Of a stretch of DNA of 64,000 nt, positions 22,193-30,133 are shown in pieces. The position numbers were made by a program, and so were the translations under genes. Under the pieces are notes generated by a model. The model did no database searches. It was given only the letters and a program-made list of their open reading frames with translations, and had not been told where the DNA came from. Source of the DNA: Natronomonas salinimetallica (GTDB taxonomy: Archaea > Halobacteriota > Halobacteria > Halobacteriales > Haloarculaceae); contig NZ_JACDNQ010000003.1 in NCBI RefSeq assembly GCF_013839515.1, forward strand, positions 62,001-126,000, in the 5' to 3' direction. How positions within the stretch are numbered: position 1 is the stretch's first letter; every line of letters starts with the position of its first letter.

Positions 22193-24217
22193 ATGCTCGT
22201 ATTCGACGTGCTCTTGGTCGGTGAGGCCCCCTCCCGCCGAGCCGTTCTGGAGTCGTTTCCCGACGACATCGTCGATACGACGGTGGTCTCGGGGGCTGAC
22301 GACGCGCTCGAGGTACTCGAGACGACCGGCTCCGACTGCGTCGTCACCGACTACGACCTCCCGGCTCGCGACGGGCTCGACCTCCTCGCGTCGGTCCGGG
22401 AGTCGTTCCCGGCGCTGCCGGTCGTCGTATACACGGCGGACGGCGACGAGGCCGTCGCCGAGGCGGCTATCGACGCGGGCGTGACCGCCTACGTCCCCGC
22501 GAGCGACGGTTCGGGCGGTGACGGGATTGCCGACCGGGCGATCGAGCAAGCGCGACGGAACCACGTCTCGACGACGGTGGACGAGTCGGACCCGACCGCC
22601 GCGAACCTGAAACTCGCCGAGTTGGCGATGGACGAAGCGCCGGTCGGGATCACGGTCGCCGACCCCAACGAATCCGACGAGCCGCTCATATACGTCAACG
22701 ACGCGTTCGAACGACTCACCGGATACGATACCTTCGAGATCCTCGGCCGGAACTGTCGGTTCCTCCAGGGCGAGGGGACCGACCCCGAGACGGTCGAACG
22801 GGTCCGACAGGCCGTCGACGATCGGCGACCGATCTCCGTCGAGATACTCAACTACCGCAAGAACGGTGAGCCGTTCTGGAACCAGTTGAACATCGCGCCC
22901 GTAACGAACGACGACGACGAACTCACCCACTTTCTTGGGTTTCAAACCGACGTCACGGAACGAAAGGAGATCGAACTCCGCTCACAGCGACAGGCCGAAC
23001 AGCTCCGCGCCGACCGGCGGGCCCGCGAACGCCTTCTCGCCCGCCTCGACGGCATCATCCAGCGCGTGACTGCCTCGACGGTCAACAGCACGTCCCGAGC
23101 GGAGCTAGAGGAGCGCGTCTGTAAAGCGATCCTCGAGACGAACGACTACGAGGCCGCGTGGTTCGGGACGCGGCAGGCGACGAGTGACCGCATCGTGGTC
23201 AACGAACGGGCGGGCTGTGGGGGTGCCGACGAACCCGCTATCCCGGCCGATGCGCCCGACGACCCCGCCGACGAGGCGATCCGGAACGGGACCGTGACGA
23301 TCGCCGAAACCGGATCGTTGCGGCCGGAATCGCCACACGGCCGCTTTGCGCCCCCGGACGGCGGACTCGCGGCGATACCGCTTCGGTATCGCGACGCGGA
23401 TTACGGCGTTTTGGTCGTATACGTCTCCCAGTCGGCCCCCCTCGACGACCACGAGACCGCGGTCTTCGAGGCGCTCGGTCGGGTGATCGGGACCGGCATC
23501 AACGCCCTCCAGAACCAGCGGCTGTTGGCCACCGACGAGTACCTCGAGTTGACGTTTACCGGGCGTCCCCCCGCTCCCGTCCCTGCGGAGTTGGCCGCCC
23601 AGGCGGACTGTGAGATCACATACCGGGGTGCCGTCTCCCGTAGCGATGGCCAGTTCGTCCTGTCGGCTCTCGTCTCCGGGGCAGCCTTCGCCGACATCGA
23701 GGAAGCCGCCGCGACGCTGTCCCGGCCGCCGAACGTGAGCCTGGTCGCCTCCTACGACGACGCGTGTCTCGTCGAGATCGTACCGGCCGGGGCGTCCGTC
23801 GTCCGGACGGTGCTCGATCACAACGGCTCGATCCGGTCCCTGTCGGCCGACGGAGACGTCGTCGACCTCCGGATCGAGATCCCACAGACGACAAACCCCA
23901 ATACGGTGGTCGGTGCCGTCCTCGACCGGTACGGGGGGCTCTCGCTGTCCTCTCAGCGCCGGCGCGAGCGCGATCGGGACTCCCGAAAGGAACTCACCGA
24001 GTCGCTCCGCGCCAACCTCACGGACAGACAACTCGAGGCGATCCAGAAGGCGTATCTGAGCGACTACTTCGAGTGGCCGCGCCCGGTCTCCGGCGAGTCC
24101 ATCGCCGATTCGATGGGCATCACCCGATCGACGTTCCACCAGCACCTCCGCGCCGCCCAATCGAAGATCATCGGGGAACTCCTCGAAGACGTCAAACTCC
24201 CGCGAAAGCCCAACTAG
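22193..24217 (+). CDS. bat: Bat-type regulator with receiver-like, LOV-PAS, GAF and HTH domains
   Basis: The 674-residue protein has, in order: a receiver-like domain (1-115, phosphoacceptor-like DCVVTDYDLPARDG), a PAS domain (about 145-260) with the LOV signature GRNCRFLQG whose Cys188 is the flavin-adduct position, a coiled linker, a GAF domain (about 300-440), a bacterioopsin-activator middle domain, and a C-terminal HTH-10 (LTDRQLEAIQKAYLSDYFEW to SIADSMGITRSTFHQHLRAA). Bat activates bop, brp and crtB genes in response to low oxygen and light. Here it stands upstream of crtY, blh and hop, and candidate Bat sites occur at 24208 and 26383. Binding of flavin and the light response are inferred from the LOV motif. 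Confidence 0.9.
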   Translation: MLVFDVLLVGEAPSRRAVLESFPDDIVDTTVVSGADDALEVLETTGSDCVVTDYDLPARDGLDLLASVRESFPALPVVVYTADGDEAVAEAAIDAGVTAYVPASDGSGGDGIADRAIEQARRNHVSTTVDESDPTAANLKLAELAMDEAPVGITVADPNESDEPLIYVNDAFERLTGYDTFEILGRNCRFLQGEGTDPETVERVRQAVDDRRPISVEILNYRKNGEPFWNQLNIAPVTNDDDELTHFLGFQTDVTERKEIELRSQRQAEQLRADRRARERLLARLDGIIQRVTASTVNSTSRAELEERVCKAILETNDYEAAWFGTRQATSDRIVVNERAGCGGADEPAIPADAPDDPADEAIRNGTVTIAETGSLRPESPHGRFAPPDGGLAAIPLRYRDADYGVLVVYVSQSAPLDDHETAVFEALGRVIGTGINALQNQRLLATDEYLELTFTGRPPAPVPAELAAQADCEITYRGAVSRSDGQFVLSALVSGAAFADIEEAAATLSRPPNVSLVASYDDACLVEIVPAGASVVRTVLDHNGSIRSLSADGDVVDLRIEIPQTTNPNTVVGAVLDRYGGLSLSSQRRRERDRDSRKELTESLRANLTDRQLEAIQKAYLSDYFEWPRPVSGESIADSMGITRSTFHQHLRAAQSKIIGELLEDVKLPRKPN

Positions 24218-24222
24218 TCGGG
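24208..24222 (+). promoter_or_regulatory. Bat-type upstream activating sequence before leader-crtY
   Basis: GCCCAACTAGTCGGG agrees at most fixed positions with the published Bat site ACC-C-N-ACTAG-TT-N-GG of Halobacterium. It overlaps the stop codon of bat itself and lies about 45 bases before ATG 24260, the same geometry as the site before hop. Confidence 0.6.
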
Positions 24223-24259
24223 TGGCGCGGATTTGTACGTCGCGGACGGATTTGTACGT

Positions 24260-24436
24260 ATGACAGCCGACCCGCGGTCCCGGACGTTCCTGTCGACGCC
24301 GTGTCCCGAGCAGTCAGCCGGAGCACTCGGGTCGACGGAGGCACCGATCGGGACGCTCGGGTCGACGGAGGCACCGACCGGGACGCTCGGGTCGACGGAG
24401 GCACCGATCGGGACGCTCGGGCCGGGGAAACGATGA
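24260..24436 (+). CDS. Small leader ORF coupled to lycopene cyclase
   Basis: A frame of 58 codons (MTADPRSRTFLSTPCPEQSA onward) begins 45 bases after the Bat-type site and ends with TGA overlapping the ATG of crtY (ATGA at 24433). Its second half is three copies of a ten-residue unit GSTEAP(I/T)GTL encoded by the 30-bp tandem repeat. It may be a leader peptide that couples translation to crtY; it has no known domain. The upstream bases CGGATTTGTACGT occur twice just before the ATG. Confidence 0.5.
   Translation: MTADPRSRTFLSTPCPEQSAGALGSTEAPIGTLGSTEAPTGTLGSTEAPIGTLGPGKR
24331..24420 (+). repeat. Three tandem copies of a 30-bp unit
   Basis: Units 24331-24360, 24361-24390 and 24391-24420 start GTCGACGGAGGCACCGA and differ at one base (the middle unit has C for T). 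The length keeps the leader frame open, so copy number could vary without a frameshift. Confidence 0.9.
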
Positions 24437-25278
24437 CGCCGACGACGTATCTCGGGTTGCACCTCCGATTCATTCTCCCGCCGATACTGCTCGTCGGGCT
24501 CCTCGCGTACCGCCGTCCCGCCGCATCGTGGGGCCGCGTTCCGTTCGCCGGCCTCGGTGTCATTCTCGTGTTAGCCGTCGGATACACGACGCCGTGGGAC
24601 AACCTCCTCATCGAGCAGGGCGTCTGGACGTACGGCGGGGGCGTCACTGCCGCCCACGTCTGGGCCGCGCCGATCGGGGAGTACCTCTTTTTTATTCTCC
24701 AGCCGCTGTTGGTCGCGCTATGGCTCTACAACCTCGATATCCCGACCGAGGGTGGCCTCCGGATTCCGATCGGGACGCGGGCTCTCGGCCTCGTGGCCGG
24801 TCTCGCCGTCGTCGCGGTCGGTGTCGGGTTGGTTCTTTCGGGGCCTTCGACGCTGTATCTGGGCGCGATCCTCGGGTGGGCCGGGCCGATCCTCGCAATC
24901 CAGTGGGCGTTCGGGTGGCCACACCTGCTCCGTGCCTGGAAAGCCGTCGCCGCCGGGATCGGCGTCCCGACCGTCTATCTGTGGGCCGTCGACTGGTATG
25001 CGATCACGAACGGGCTCTGGACCCTCTCCGATACGTATACCGTCGGGATCGCACCGTTCGGCCTGCCGATCGAGGAGGCGCTCTTTTTTTTCATCACGAA
25101 CGCCTTCATCGTCCAGGGGCTGGTGTTGTACCTGTGGCTCGTCGACCAGTGGCCGACGGTCGCTCCCGACGTCCGGGCGGCCGTACCCCCCGCCTTCGAG
25201 AAGCTGTGTCCCTCCCGCACGCCGGTAGCCGCGACCGAGACCGAAGGGGGCGAGGACCGTGACCGAACCGCTACCTGA
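24433..25278 (+). CDS. crtY: Lycopene beta-cyclase (fused CrtYc/CrtYd type)
   Basis: ATG 24433 gives 281 residues; the frame is open upstream but lies over bat. The protein has about seven membrane segments and duplicated cyclase motifs (PWDNLLIEQGVWTYGG with EYLFFILQPLL in the first half, DWYAITNGLWTLSD with IEEALFFFITN in the second), the pattern of the fused CrtYc-CrtYd carotenoid cyclase of Haloarchaea and fungi. It turns lycopene into beta-carotene, the retinal precursor. It overlaps the Brp/Blh gene by 20 bases, so one transcript likely serves both. Confidence 0.9.
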   Translation: MTPTTYLGLHLRFILPPILLVGLLAYRRPAASWGRVPFAGLGVILVLAVGYTTPWDNLLIEQGVWTYGGGVTAAHVWAAPIGEYLFFILQPLLVALWLYNLDIPTEGGLRIPIGTRALGLVAGLAVVAVGVGLVLSGPSTLYLGAILGWAGPILAIQWAFGWPHLLRAWKAVAAGIGVPTVYLWAVDWYAITNGLWTLSDTYTVGIAPFGLPIEEALFFFITNAFIVQGLVLYLWLVDQWPTVAPDVRAAVPPAFEKLCPSRTPVAATETEGGEDRDRTAT

Positions 25279-26330
25279 CCGGCGGGCTGTCGCCGCCCGC
25301 CGGCCGGCCGAAACGACGGCGGTGCTGTTTTGGCTCGCCTTCGTGCCCGGTTGGGCCGTCGTGGCCGCGACGACGCTCGGCTTCGCCGCCGGTCTCTCGC
25401 TCCCGCAGTCCTACCAGTTGGTTCCGCTCGCCGTCAGTGTCGTCGTCCTCGGCCTCCCACACGGTGCTATCGACCACCTCGCGATCCCCCGGACCCGCGG
25501 CGAGGCGGTCACCGGTCGGTGGCTGGCCACCGTCGGCGTGCTGTATCTCCTCGTCGGTGGGGGATACGCCGCCGTCTGGTTTCTCGACCCCGCCGCAGCC
25601 GTCGGGTTCTTCGTTCTTTTGACGTGGGCTCATTGGGGACAAGGGGACGTCTATCCCCTCGTCGTGCTGTCGGAGGGCGAACACCCTGCCGGCCGGATCG
25701 GACGCGCCCTGACGGCTGCGACGCGGGGCGCGCTCCCGATGGGGGTTCCGTTCGTCTCGTTCCCCGAGCAGTACGAACTCGTCGTCGGGACGCTTGCGGG
25801 GCTGTTCGACCCGGCGGCCCCGGCGGCGCTTTCGGCCGTCTTCACCCCGAGGGCTCGATTGGCAGTCGCGGCCGTAATCGCCGGACTCATCTCGCTCTCG
25901 CTCGCCATCGGTGTCGTCTCGGCGGCCGGCGGTGACCGTCGTACGCTCTACGTCGACGCTGCCGAGACCGGGTTGCTCGTCGCCTTCTTTTGGACCGTCC
26001 CCCCCGATCTTCGCGGTCGGGCTGTACTTCTGTGTCTGGCACGCCCTCCGGCACATCGTCCGACTGCTCGCCGTCGATCCGACCGCCGCCGCCGCCCTCG
26101 AATCCCGGCGATACGGGGCCGCGATATCGGCGTTCGTTCGGGACGCCGCGCCCCTGACCGCCGTCTCACTCGGTCTGCTCGGATCGCTGTATCTCGTCGT
26201 TCCCGGGACGGTCACCGACCCGTTAGCGCTCGTCGGGACCTACCTCGTGTTGATCGCGGTGCTCACGCTGCCGCACGTCGTCGTCGTGACCGTGATGGAC
26301 TACGAACAGCGGATCTGGACGCCGGCGTGA
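25259..26330 (+). pseudogene. blh: Brp/Blh-type beta-carotene dioxygenase, frameshifted
   Basis: The gene starts at GTG 25259 inside crtY. The first frame encodes membrane segments with LGLPHGAIDHLAIPRTRG, FFVLLTWAHWGQGDVYPL and others up to FFWTVPP; at a run of seven C (25999-26005) the frame shifts by one and the correct continuation PPIFAVGLYFCVWHALRHIV, with family His residues, is found one frame over and runs to TGA 26330. With six C the protein would be 356 residues, the usual family length. The enzyme cleaves beta-carotene to retinal for halorhodopsin. It may be a sequencing slip, a phase-variable tract or a true mutation. Confidence 0.8.
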
Positions 26331-26382
26331 TGCGGATCGGTGCCCCCCGCCGTCCTCGATACGACACAGCCGGACGCCGCAT

Positions 26383-26397
26383 ACCGTACTAGTAAGG
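26383..26397 (+). promoter_or_regulatory. Bat-type upstream activating sequence before hop
   Basis: ACCGTACTAGTAAGG matches the Bat site consensus ACC-C-N-ACTAG-TT-N-GG at nearly all fixed positions. Its centre lies 51 bases before ATG 26441. Together with the site at 24208 this places the whole cluster under Bat. Confidence 0.65.
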
Positions 26398-26440
26398 CTC
26401 GGCTTTCATTCCCGTCGTCGGCGAACTGTGGGGTACGGTT

Positions 26441-27319
26441 ATGACACACAAGACCCTGCTATCGGCACCGGACTCGGTCCTCACGCCCCAACAGACCGGG
26501 GTGACACAGACGGAACTGTTCGAGTACGTCCTCGGGGATCCACTCCTCGCGAGTTCGCTGTACGTAAACATCGCCCTCGCGGGGCTGGCGCTGGTGTTCT
26601 TCGTCTTCATGGCGAAGGACCTCCAGGATCCCCGCGCGAAACTCATCGCCGTCTCGGTGCTTCTCGTCCCGACTGTTTCCGTCGCGAGCTACACCGGACT
26701 CGCCTCCGGGCTCACGATCGGCGTACTCGAGATGCCGGCCGGACACGCGGCCGAGAACGCGTCGGTGATGATCGGCGGCGAACCGGTCGACGGCGTCATC
26801 TCGCTGTGGGGGCGGTATCTGACGTGGGCGCTGTCGACGCCCGCGATCTTGCTCGCGCTCGGACTGCTTGCGGGCTCGGATTCGACGTCTATCTTCACCG
26901 CGATCACCTTCGATATCGCGATGTGTATCACGGGGCTCGCCGCCGCGTTGACGACCTCCTCACACATCCTGCGGTGGTTCTGGTACTTCATCAGCTGTGC
27001 GTGCTTTGCGGTCGTCATCTACGTTCTGCTCGCGAAGTGGCCCGCCGACGCCGCGGCCGCCGGCACCGCGAGCGTCTTCAACACGCTGAAGCTCCTGACG
27101 GTCGTCCTGTGGCTCGGCTACCCGATCGTGTGGGCGCTCGGCGTCGAGGGAATCGCCGTCCTGCCGGTCGGCATCACCTCGTGGGCCTACAGCCTGCTCG
27201 ACGTCGTCGCGAAGTACGTCTTCGCGTTCCTGTTGCTCAGATACGTCACCTCGAACGAGAGTGCCGTCTCGGGTGACGTCCTCGACGTTCCGTCCTCGGC
27301 CGCACCCGCCGACGACTGA
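26441..27319 (+). CDS. hop: Halorhodopsin, light-driven chloride pump
   Basis: The 292-residue retinal protein has seven membrane helices. Helix C reads RYLTWALSTPAILLALG, with Thr128 and Ser132 at the positions of Asp85 and Thr89 of bacteriorhodopsin, the anion-pump pattern. Helix G has LLDVVAKYVFAFLLL with Lys258 as the Schiff-base lysine. Helix D-E (FDIAMCITGLAAALTTSSHI) is nearly identical to known halorhodopsins. The protein moves chloride into the cell on light. It needs retinal, which depends on crtY and the frameshifted blh just upstream. No bacteriorhodopsin gene is visible in the window. Confidence 0.95.
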   Translation: MTHKTLLSAPDSVLTPQQTGVTQTELFEYVLGDPLLASSLYVNIALAGLALVFFVFMAKDLQDPRAKLIAVSVLLVPTVSVASYTGLASGLTIGVLEMPAGHAAENASVMIGGEPVDGVISLWGRYLTWALSTPAILLALGLLAGSDSTSIFTAITFDIAMCITGLAAALTTSSHILRWFWYFISCACFAVVIYVLLAKWPADAAAAGTASVFNTLKLLTVVLWLGYPIVWALGVEGIAVLPVGITSWAYSLLDVVAKYVFAFLLLRYVTSNESAVSGDVLDVPSSAAPADD

Positions 27320-27434
27320 TCATCGGATGCCGACGGCTGGGTACCGCTTCGGCTCTTTCGCTCGCCCCGGCCGTGCCCTGTTCTCGACCGTCGATCGAAA
27401 CGCATAAACTCGCCACCGACCCACGTACGACCGA

Positions 27435-27519
27435 GCCGAGGTAGCCTAGCCCGGCCAAGGCGGTTGCTTCGAGAGCAACTGTCCGTCAGGACACGTGAGT
27501 TCAAATCTCACCCTCGGCG
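27435..27519 (+). tRNA. tRNA-Ser(CGA)
   Basis: A 85-base type II tRNA with acceptor GCCGAGG/CCTCGGC, anticodon arm GTTGC-TTCGAGA-GCAAC (anticodon CGA), a long variable arm TGTCCGTCAGGACAC and T-arm GTGAGTTCAAATCTCAC. The discriminator is G, as in serine tRNAs, and CCA is not encoded. It lies 115 bases after hop; a TnpB element and IS-like end sequences follow its 3' end. Confidence 0.95.
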
Positions 27520-27540
27520 CTTCTATCTTGATACAGCGAG

Positions 27541-27630
27541 AGAATCCCGCCCTTCTCGTGAGTGACGAGCGTTCCGACGTTCTGTCGGAACCGAGGAACG
27601 AACAGGGCGGGAGTGAATCGCGTAAACTCT
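27541..27630 (+). mobile_element. Degenerate IS end with hairpin
   Basis: CCCGCCCT (27547-27554) pairs with AGGGCGGG about 60 bases later, and the flanks GAATCCCGCCCTT look like the right-end hairpins of haloarchaeal IS200/IS605 elements. It follows the 3' end of tRNA-Ser and precedes the TnpB gene, so it may be left from an older insertion. Confidence 0.35.
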
Positions 27631-27717
27631 GGGAAGATATCACCCTTGTTCCTACTGGCTGGATATTCAACGCTGGCCGAGGTCATTAAGTAATTACGCT
27701 GTCATAGGCTATGTATA

Positions 27718-28971
27718 GTGAATCTGGTCACGACACGTACCATTACAGCGGCACTTACCAACGACCGTGAGGGTGTCGTGCGTGATCTTGATTCACTCGC
27801 TCGTTCCGGCAGTAAAATCTGGAATGTAGCTCGGTGGACCGCTGGCCGCATCTGGGACCACACCGGAGAAATACCCGATGAAGGACCGCTCAAGTCCTAC
27901 ATGAAGAACCAACAGTGCTGGAAAGATTTGAATGCCCAATCAAGCCAGGCAATCGTCGAAGAATTGGCTGGCGCTTTCCAGTCGTGGTTCGAACAAAACG
28001 ATCCAGACGCCAACCCACCGGGCTACCGCAAAGACGGCGATGAACGACCACGTAGCACGGTCACGTTCAAAGAAGACGGGTTCAAACTCGATACGAAACA
28101 TCAGCAGGTCCGTCTCTCGAAAGGCAAGAACCTCAAAGACGACTGGAGCGACTTCATCCTCTGCGAATACGACACTGGTCCAGACACAGACCTGACCGAC
28201 GTAGAAGACGTACAACAGGTCCGAACCGTCTGGAACGGCGACCAGTGGGAACTGCACTTCGTCTGCAAAGTCAGTATTGACGCCGCCGACTCGTCTGGTG
28301 AGAAGACGGCTGGTGTTGACCTCGGTATCTGCAACACTGCCGCTGTCTCCGTCGGTGACGAGACACTGCTGTATCCAGGGAATGCCCTGAAAGAAGACGC
28401 CCGCTACTTCCGACAAAAAGAATACGATACGGAAGGCGAAAACGGCCCCAGCAACCATGCTGAGTGGGCACGTCGAAAGAAATCACAGCGACAGGCTCAC
28501 TTCCTGCACGCTCTCTCGAAAGACATCGTCGAGCAATGTGCTGAACGTAGCGTGGTGACGATAGCGGTCGGGCATCCGAAGGACATTCGTGAGGATGAAG
28601 ACTGGGGGCGTCACGGGAACAAGCGTCTGCACGACTGGGCGTTTGAAACCCTGCTGAGTCACATTGAGTACAAAGCCGAACAACACGGGATTGACGTAGA
28701 GCGTGTTGATGAGGCAGGGCTGAAAACGTCGAAGACATGTTGTGTGTGCGGGATGAAAGCGGATTCAAACCGTGTTGAACGTGGCTTATACGTCTGTGAG
28801 AACTGCGACCTGGTCGCAAATAGTGACCTGAATGCGGCTGAAAATATGCGAAAGACGGTAACTCCGAGTCCGTCACAGGATAGGAGTAACGGCTGTCTGG
28901 CCCAGCCATGGGTCCGCCTGTTCGATAAACAGACGGGGAGCGTAGCCCCACAAGAACAGGTACGACCGTAG
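27718..28971 (+). CDS. tnpB: TnpB-type RNA-guided nuclease of an IS200/IS605-family element
   Basis: The 417-residue protein has the RuvC-like core: GVDLGICNTAAVSVGDE (first Asp), the region VVTIAVGHPKDIREDEDW where the second acidic residue normally sits, the zinc finger CCVCGMKADSN ... CENCD, and NSDLNAAENM (third Asp). The canonical Glu of the second motif is replaced by Gly-His, though Glu occurs a few residues on in IREDED. No tnpA is near, so this is a TnpB-only (IS1341-like) element. TnpB proteins are RNA-guided DNA nucleases using an RNA from the 3' end of their own element. Confidence 0.85.
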   Translation: MNLVTTRTITAALTNDREGVVRDLDSLARSGSKIWNVARWTAGRIWDHTGEIPDEGPLKSYMKNQQCWKDLNAQSSQAIVEELAGAFQSWFEQNDPDANPPGYRKDGDERPRSTVTFKEDGFKLDTKHQQVRLSKGKNLKDDWSDFILCEYDTGPDTDLTDVEDVQQVRTVWNGDQWELHFVCKVSIDAADSSGEKTAGVDLGICNTAAVSVGDETLLYPGNALKEDARYFRQKEYDTEGENGPSNHAEWARRKKSQRQAHFLHALSKDIVEQCAERSVVTIAVGHPKDIREDEDWGRHGNKRLHDWAFETLLSHIEYKAEQHGIDVERVDEAGLKTSKTCCVCGMKADSNRVERGLYVCENCDLVANSDLNAAENMRKTVTPSPSQDRSNGCLAQPWVRLFDKQTGSVAPQEQVRP

Positions 28972-29040
28972 ACCAGCAAATATCCCAACGCTGCGGTGCG
29001 GTTCGGGAAGCCTCGCCGTTTACGGCGAGGAGGAGGTCAC
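28900..29040 (+). mobile_element. Right end of the TnpB element, candidate guide-RNA region
   Basis: The end of tnpB and the next 70 bases contain the perfect hairpin CCTCGCCGTTTACGGCGAGG (29011-29030), followed by AGGAGGTCAC, the form of right ends in IS200/IS605 elements. In this family the omega RNA overlaps the 3' part of tnpB and its guide starts just past the right end, here about 29040. The exact edge is inferred. Confidence 0.55.
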
Positions 29041-29130
29041 CACCTATCCTGCGGTGAACGGCGGGACTCCCTCGCTGAATTGTAGTAGCGATCGGAAGAC
29101 AATACACACTCGACCGCACGCTGTCAGTGC

Positions 29131-29165
29131 GATCGATGTGTACATAGTTGCGATGTTCACTATAG
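29131..29165 (+). repeat. 35-bp repeat, copy 2
   Basis: Matches the complement of 17982-18016 with one difference. It lies about 90 bases after the TnpB right end. See copy 1. Confidence 0.75.
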
Positions 29166-29246
29166 CTGGCAAACCACCCGGACAGCGACGCAGAGCGCTA
29201 CCGTCGAGAAACGGGAGAACCCAGCCGCTTGCGGAGGGCGGAGACG

Positions 29247-29474
29247 TCACTCGACGCCCGATCTGTCGCCGGCGATACCGCCCTCGATGGCGATCCATCC
29301 AAGCGCGGAGATGAAGATCACCGGCGGAACCAAGAGCGCACCCCAGATCGGGTTCATGTCCCACTGGAGGATCAACAGGACGTTCCCGATCCCGAGTATA
29401 CAAAGCGGAATGACGATCACGGCGGCCTTCCGGCTCCCCGAGGAGCGTTCGCTGGGATCGTTCACGTCGCCCAT
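29247..29474 (-). CDS. Small two-helix membrane protein
   Basis: ATG 29474 (MGDVNDPSERSSGSRKAAVI) gives 75 residues with two hydrophobic stretches, AAVIVIPLCILGIGNVLLIL and GALLVPPVIFISALGWIAI. It probably spans the membrane twice with both ends inside. No family recognised. It stands alone between the TnpB element and the next small gene. Confidence 0.6.
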   Translation of the reverse strand: MGDVNDPSERSSGSRKAAVIVIPLCILGIGNVLLILQWDMNPIWGALLVPPVIFISALGWIAIEGGIAGDRSGVE

Positions 29475-29757
29475 ACTCCGAACACGGGGCGGTTCGATCA
29501 AAAGGGCGCCGGTCTCATATGGACTGCCGTCGCCGGGGAGTGTGCGGGCCGTCCACGGGACCGATGTGGCCGCTACCGGAGCGCCGAGACCCCGATCTGT
29601 TCGCCCCCGTCTCGTTGCCCCGGAGGCTGCTCCGGCGAGCCGGGAAGTAGCCGTCTACGCCGTCTCGGTCGAGCGGATGGGCGTCCTGATACTGACGGAC
29701 AAAAGAATGTACACACGACGCACGAGGATCACGCCGTTCGACGGAGCGAACGGCGGA

Positions 29758-29964
29758 TCACTCGTGAGTCGGTTTCATTTGATTTCGTCTACCGGTATGA
29801 ATCCACAGCGTCCGGCCCTCGAGGCTGGCCTCGCGGGCCCACTCACGAGCCGCCGCCTTCGAGTCGAACCGGCGGCGGTATCCCGATTCGGCGACCCACT
29901 CGCCGACCGCGCCGCTGACCCGTCCGGCGGAGGGTTTCGCGGCGACGACGTAGCTTTCTTCCAC
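29758..29964 (-). CDS. Small hypothetical protein
   Basis: The protein of 68 residues has a beta-beta-helix-like order: EESYVVAAKPSAGRVSGAV, then GEWVAESGYRRRFDSKAAAREWAREAS and RTLWIHTG. The SKAAAREWAR helix resembles DUF2188-like small proteins found in Haloarchaea. Its start is 13 bases from one end of the 107-bp MITE, which therefore lies in its promoter region. Confidence 0.6.
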   Translation of the reverse strand: MEESYVVAAKPSAGRVSGAVGEWVAESGYRRRFDSKAAAREWAREASLEGRTLWIHTGRRNQMKPTHE

Positions 29965-29976
29965 GTCGGAGCCTGA

Positions 29977-30083
29977 TACTGCCGGACGTACCGACGTGAA
30001 TCGGGCATCTCTGAGAGTCGTGTTACGGCACGGTTTCGTCTATCTAAACGATTCGGATATGTACGAAAGTACGTCCGGTAGTA
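29977..30083 (-). mobile_element. 107-bp MITE, copy 1
   Basis: The element starts TACTGCCGGACGTAC and ends GTACGTCCGGTAGTA, a 15-bp terminal inverted repeat with one mismatch, and is flanked on both sides by TGA, a 3-bp target duplication. In the opposite direction it is about 80 percent alike over its full 107 bases to the element at 52040-52146. It has no coding capacity, so it would need a transposase in trans. Confidence 0.85.
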
Positions 30084-30133
30084 TGAACGCTGGAGGCGAA
30101 AGGCTTTGATTGCGCTCGACAAAACGAGAGACA

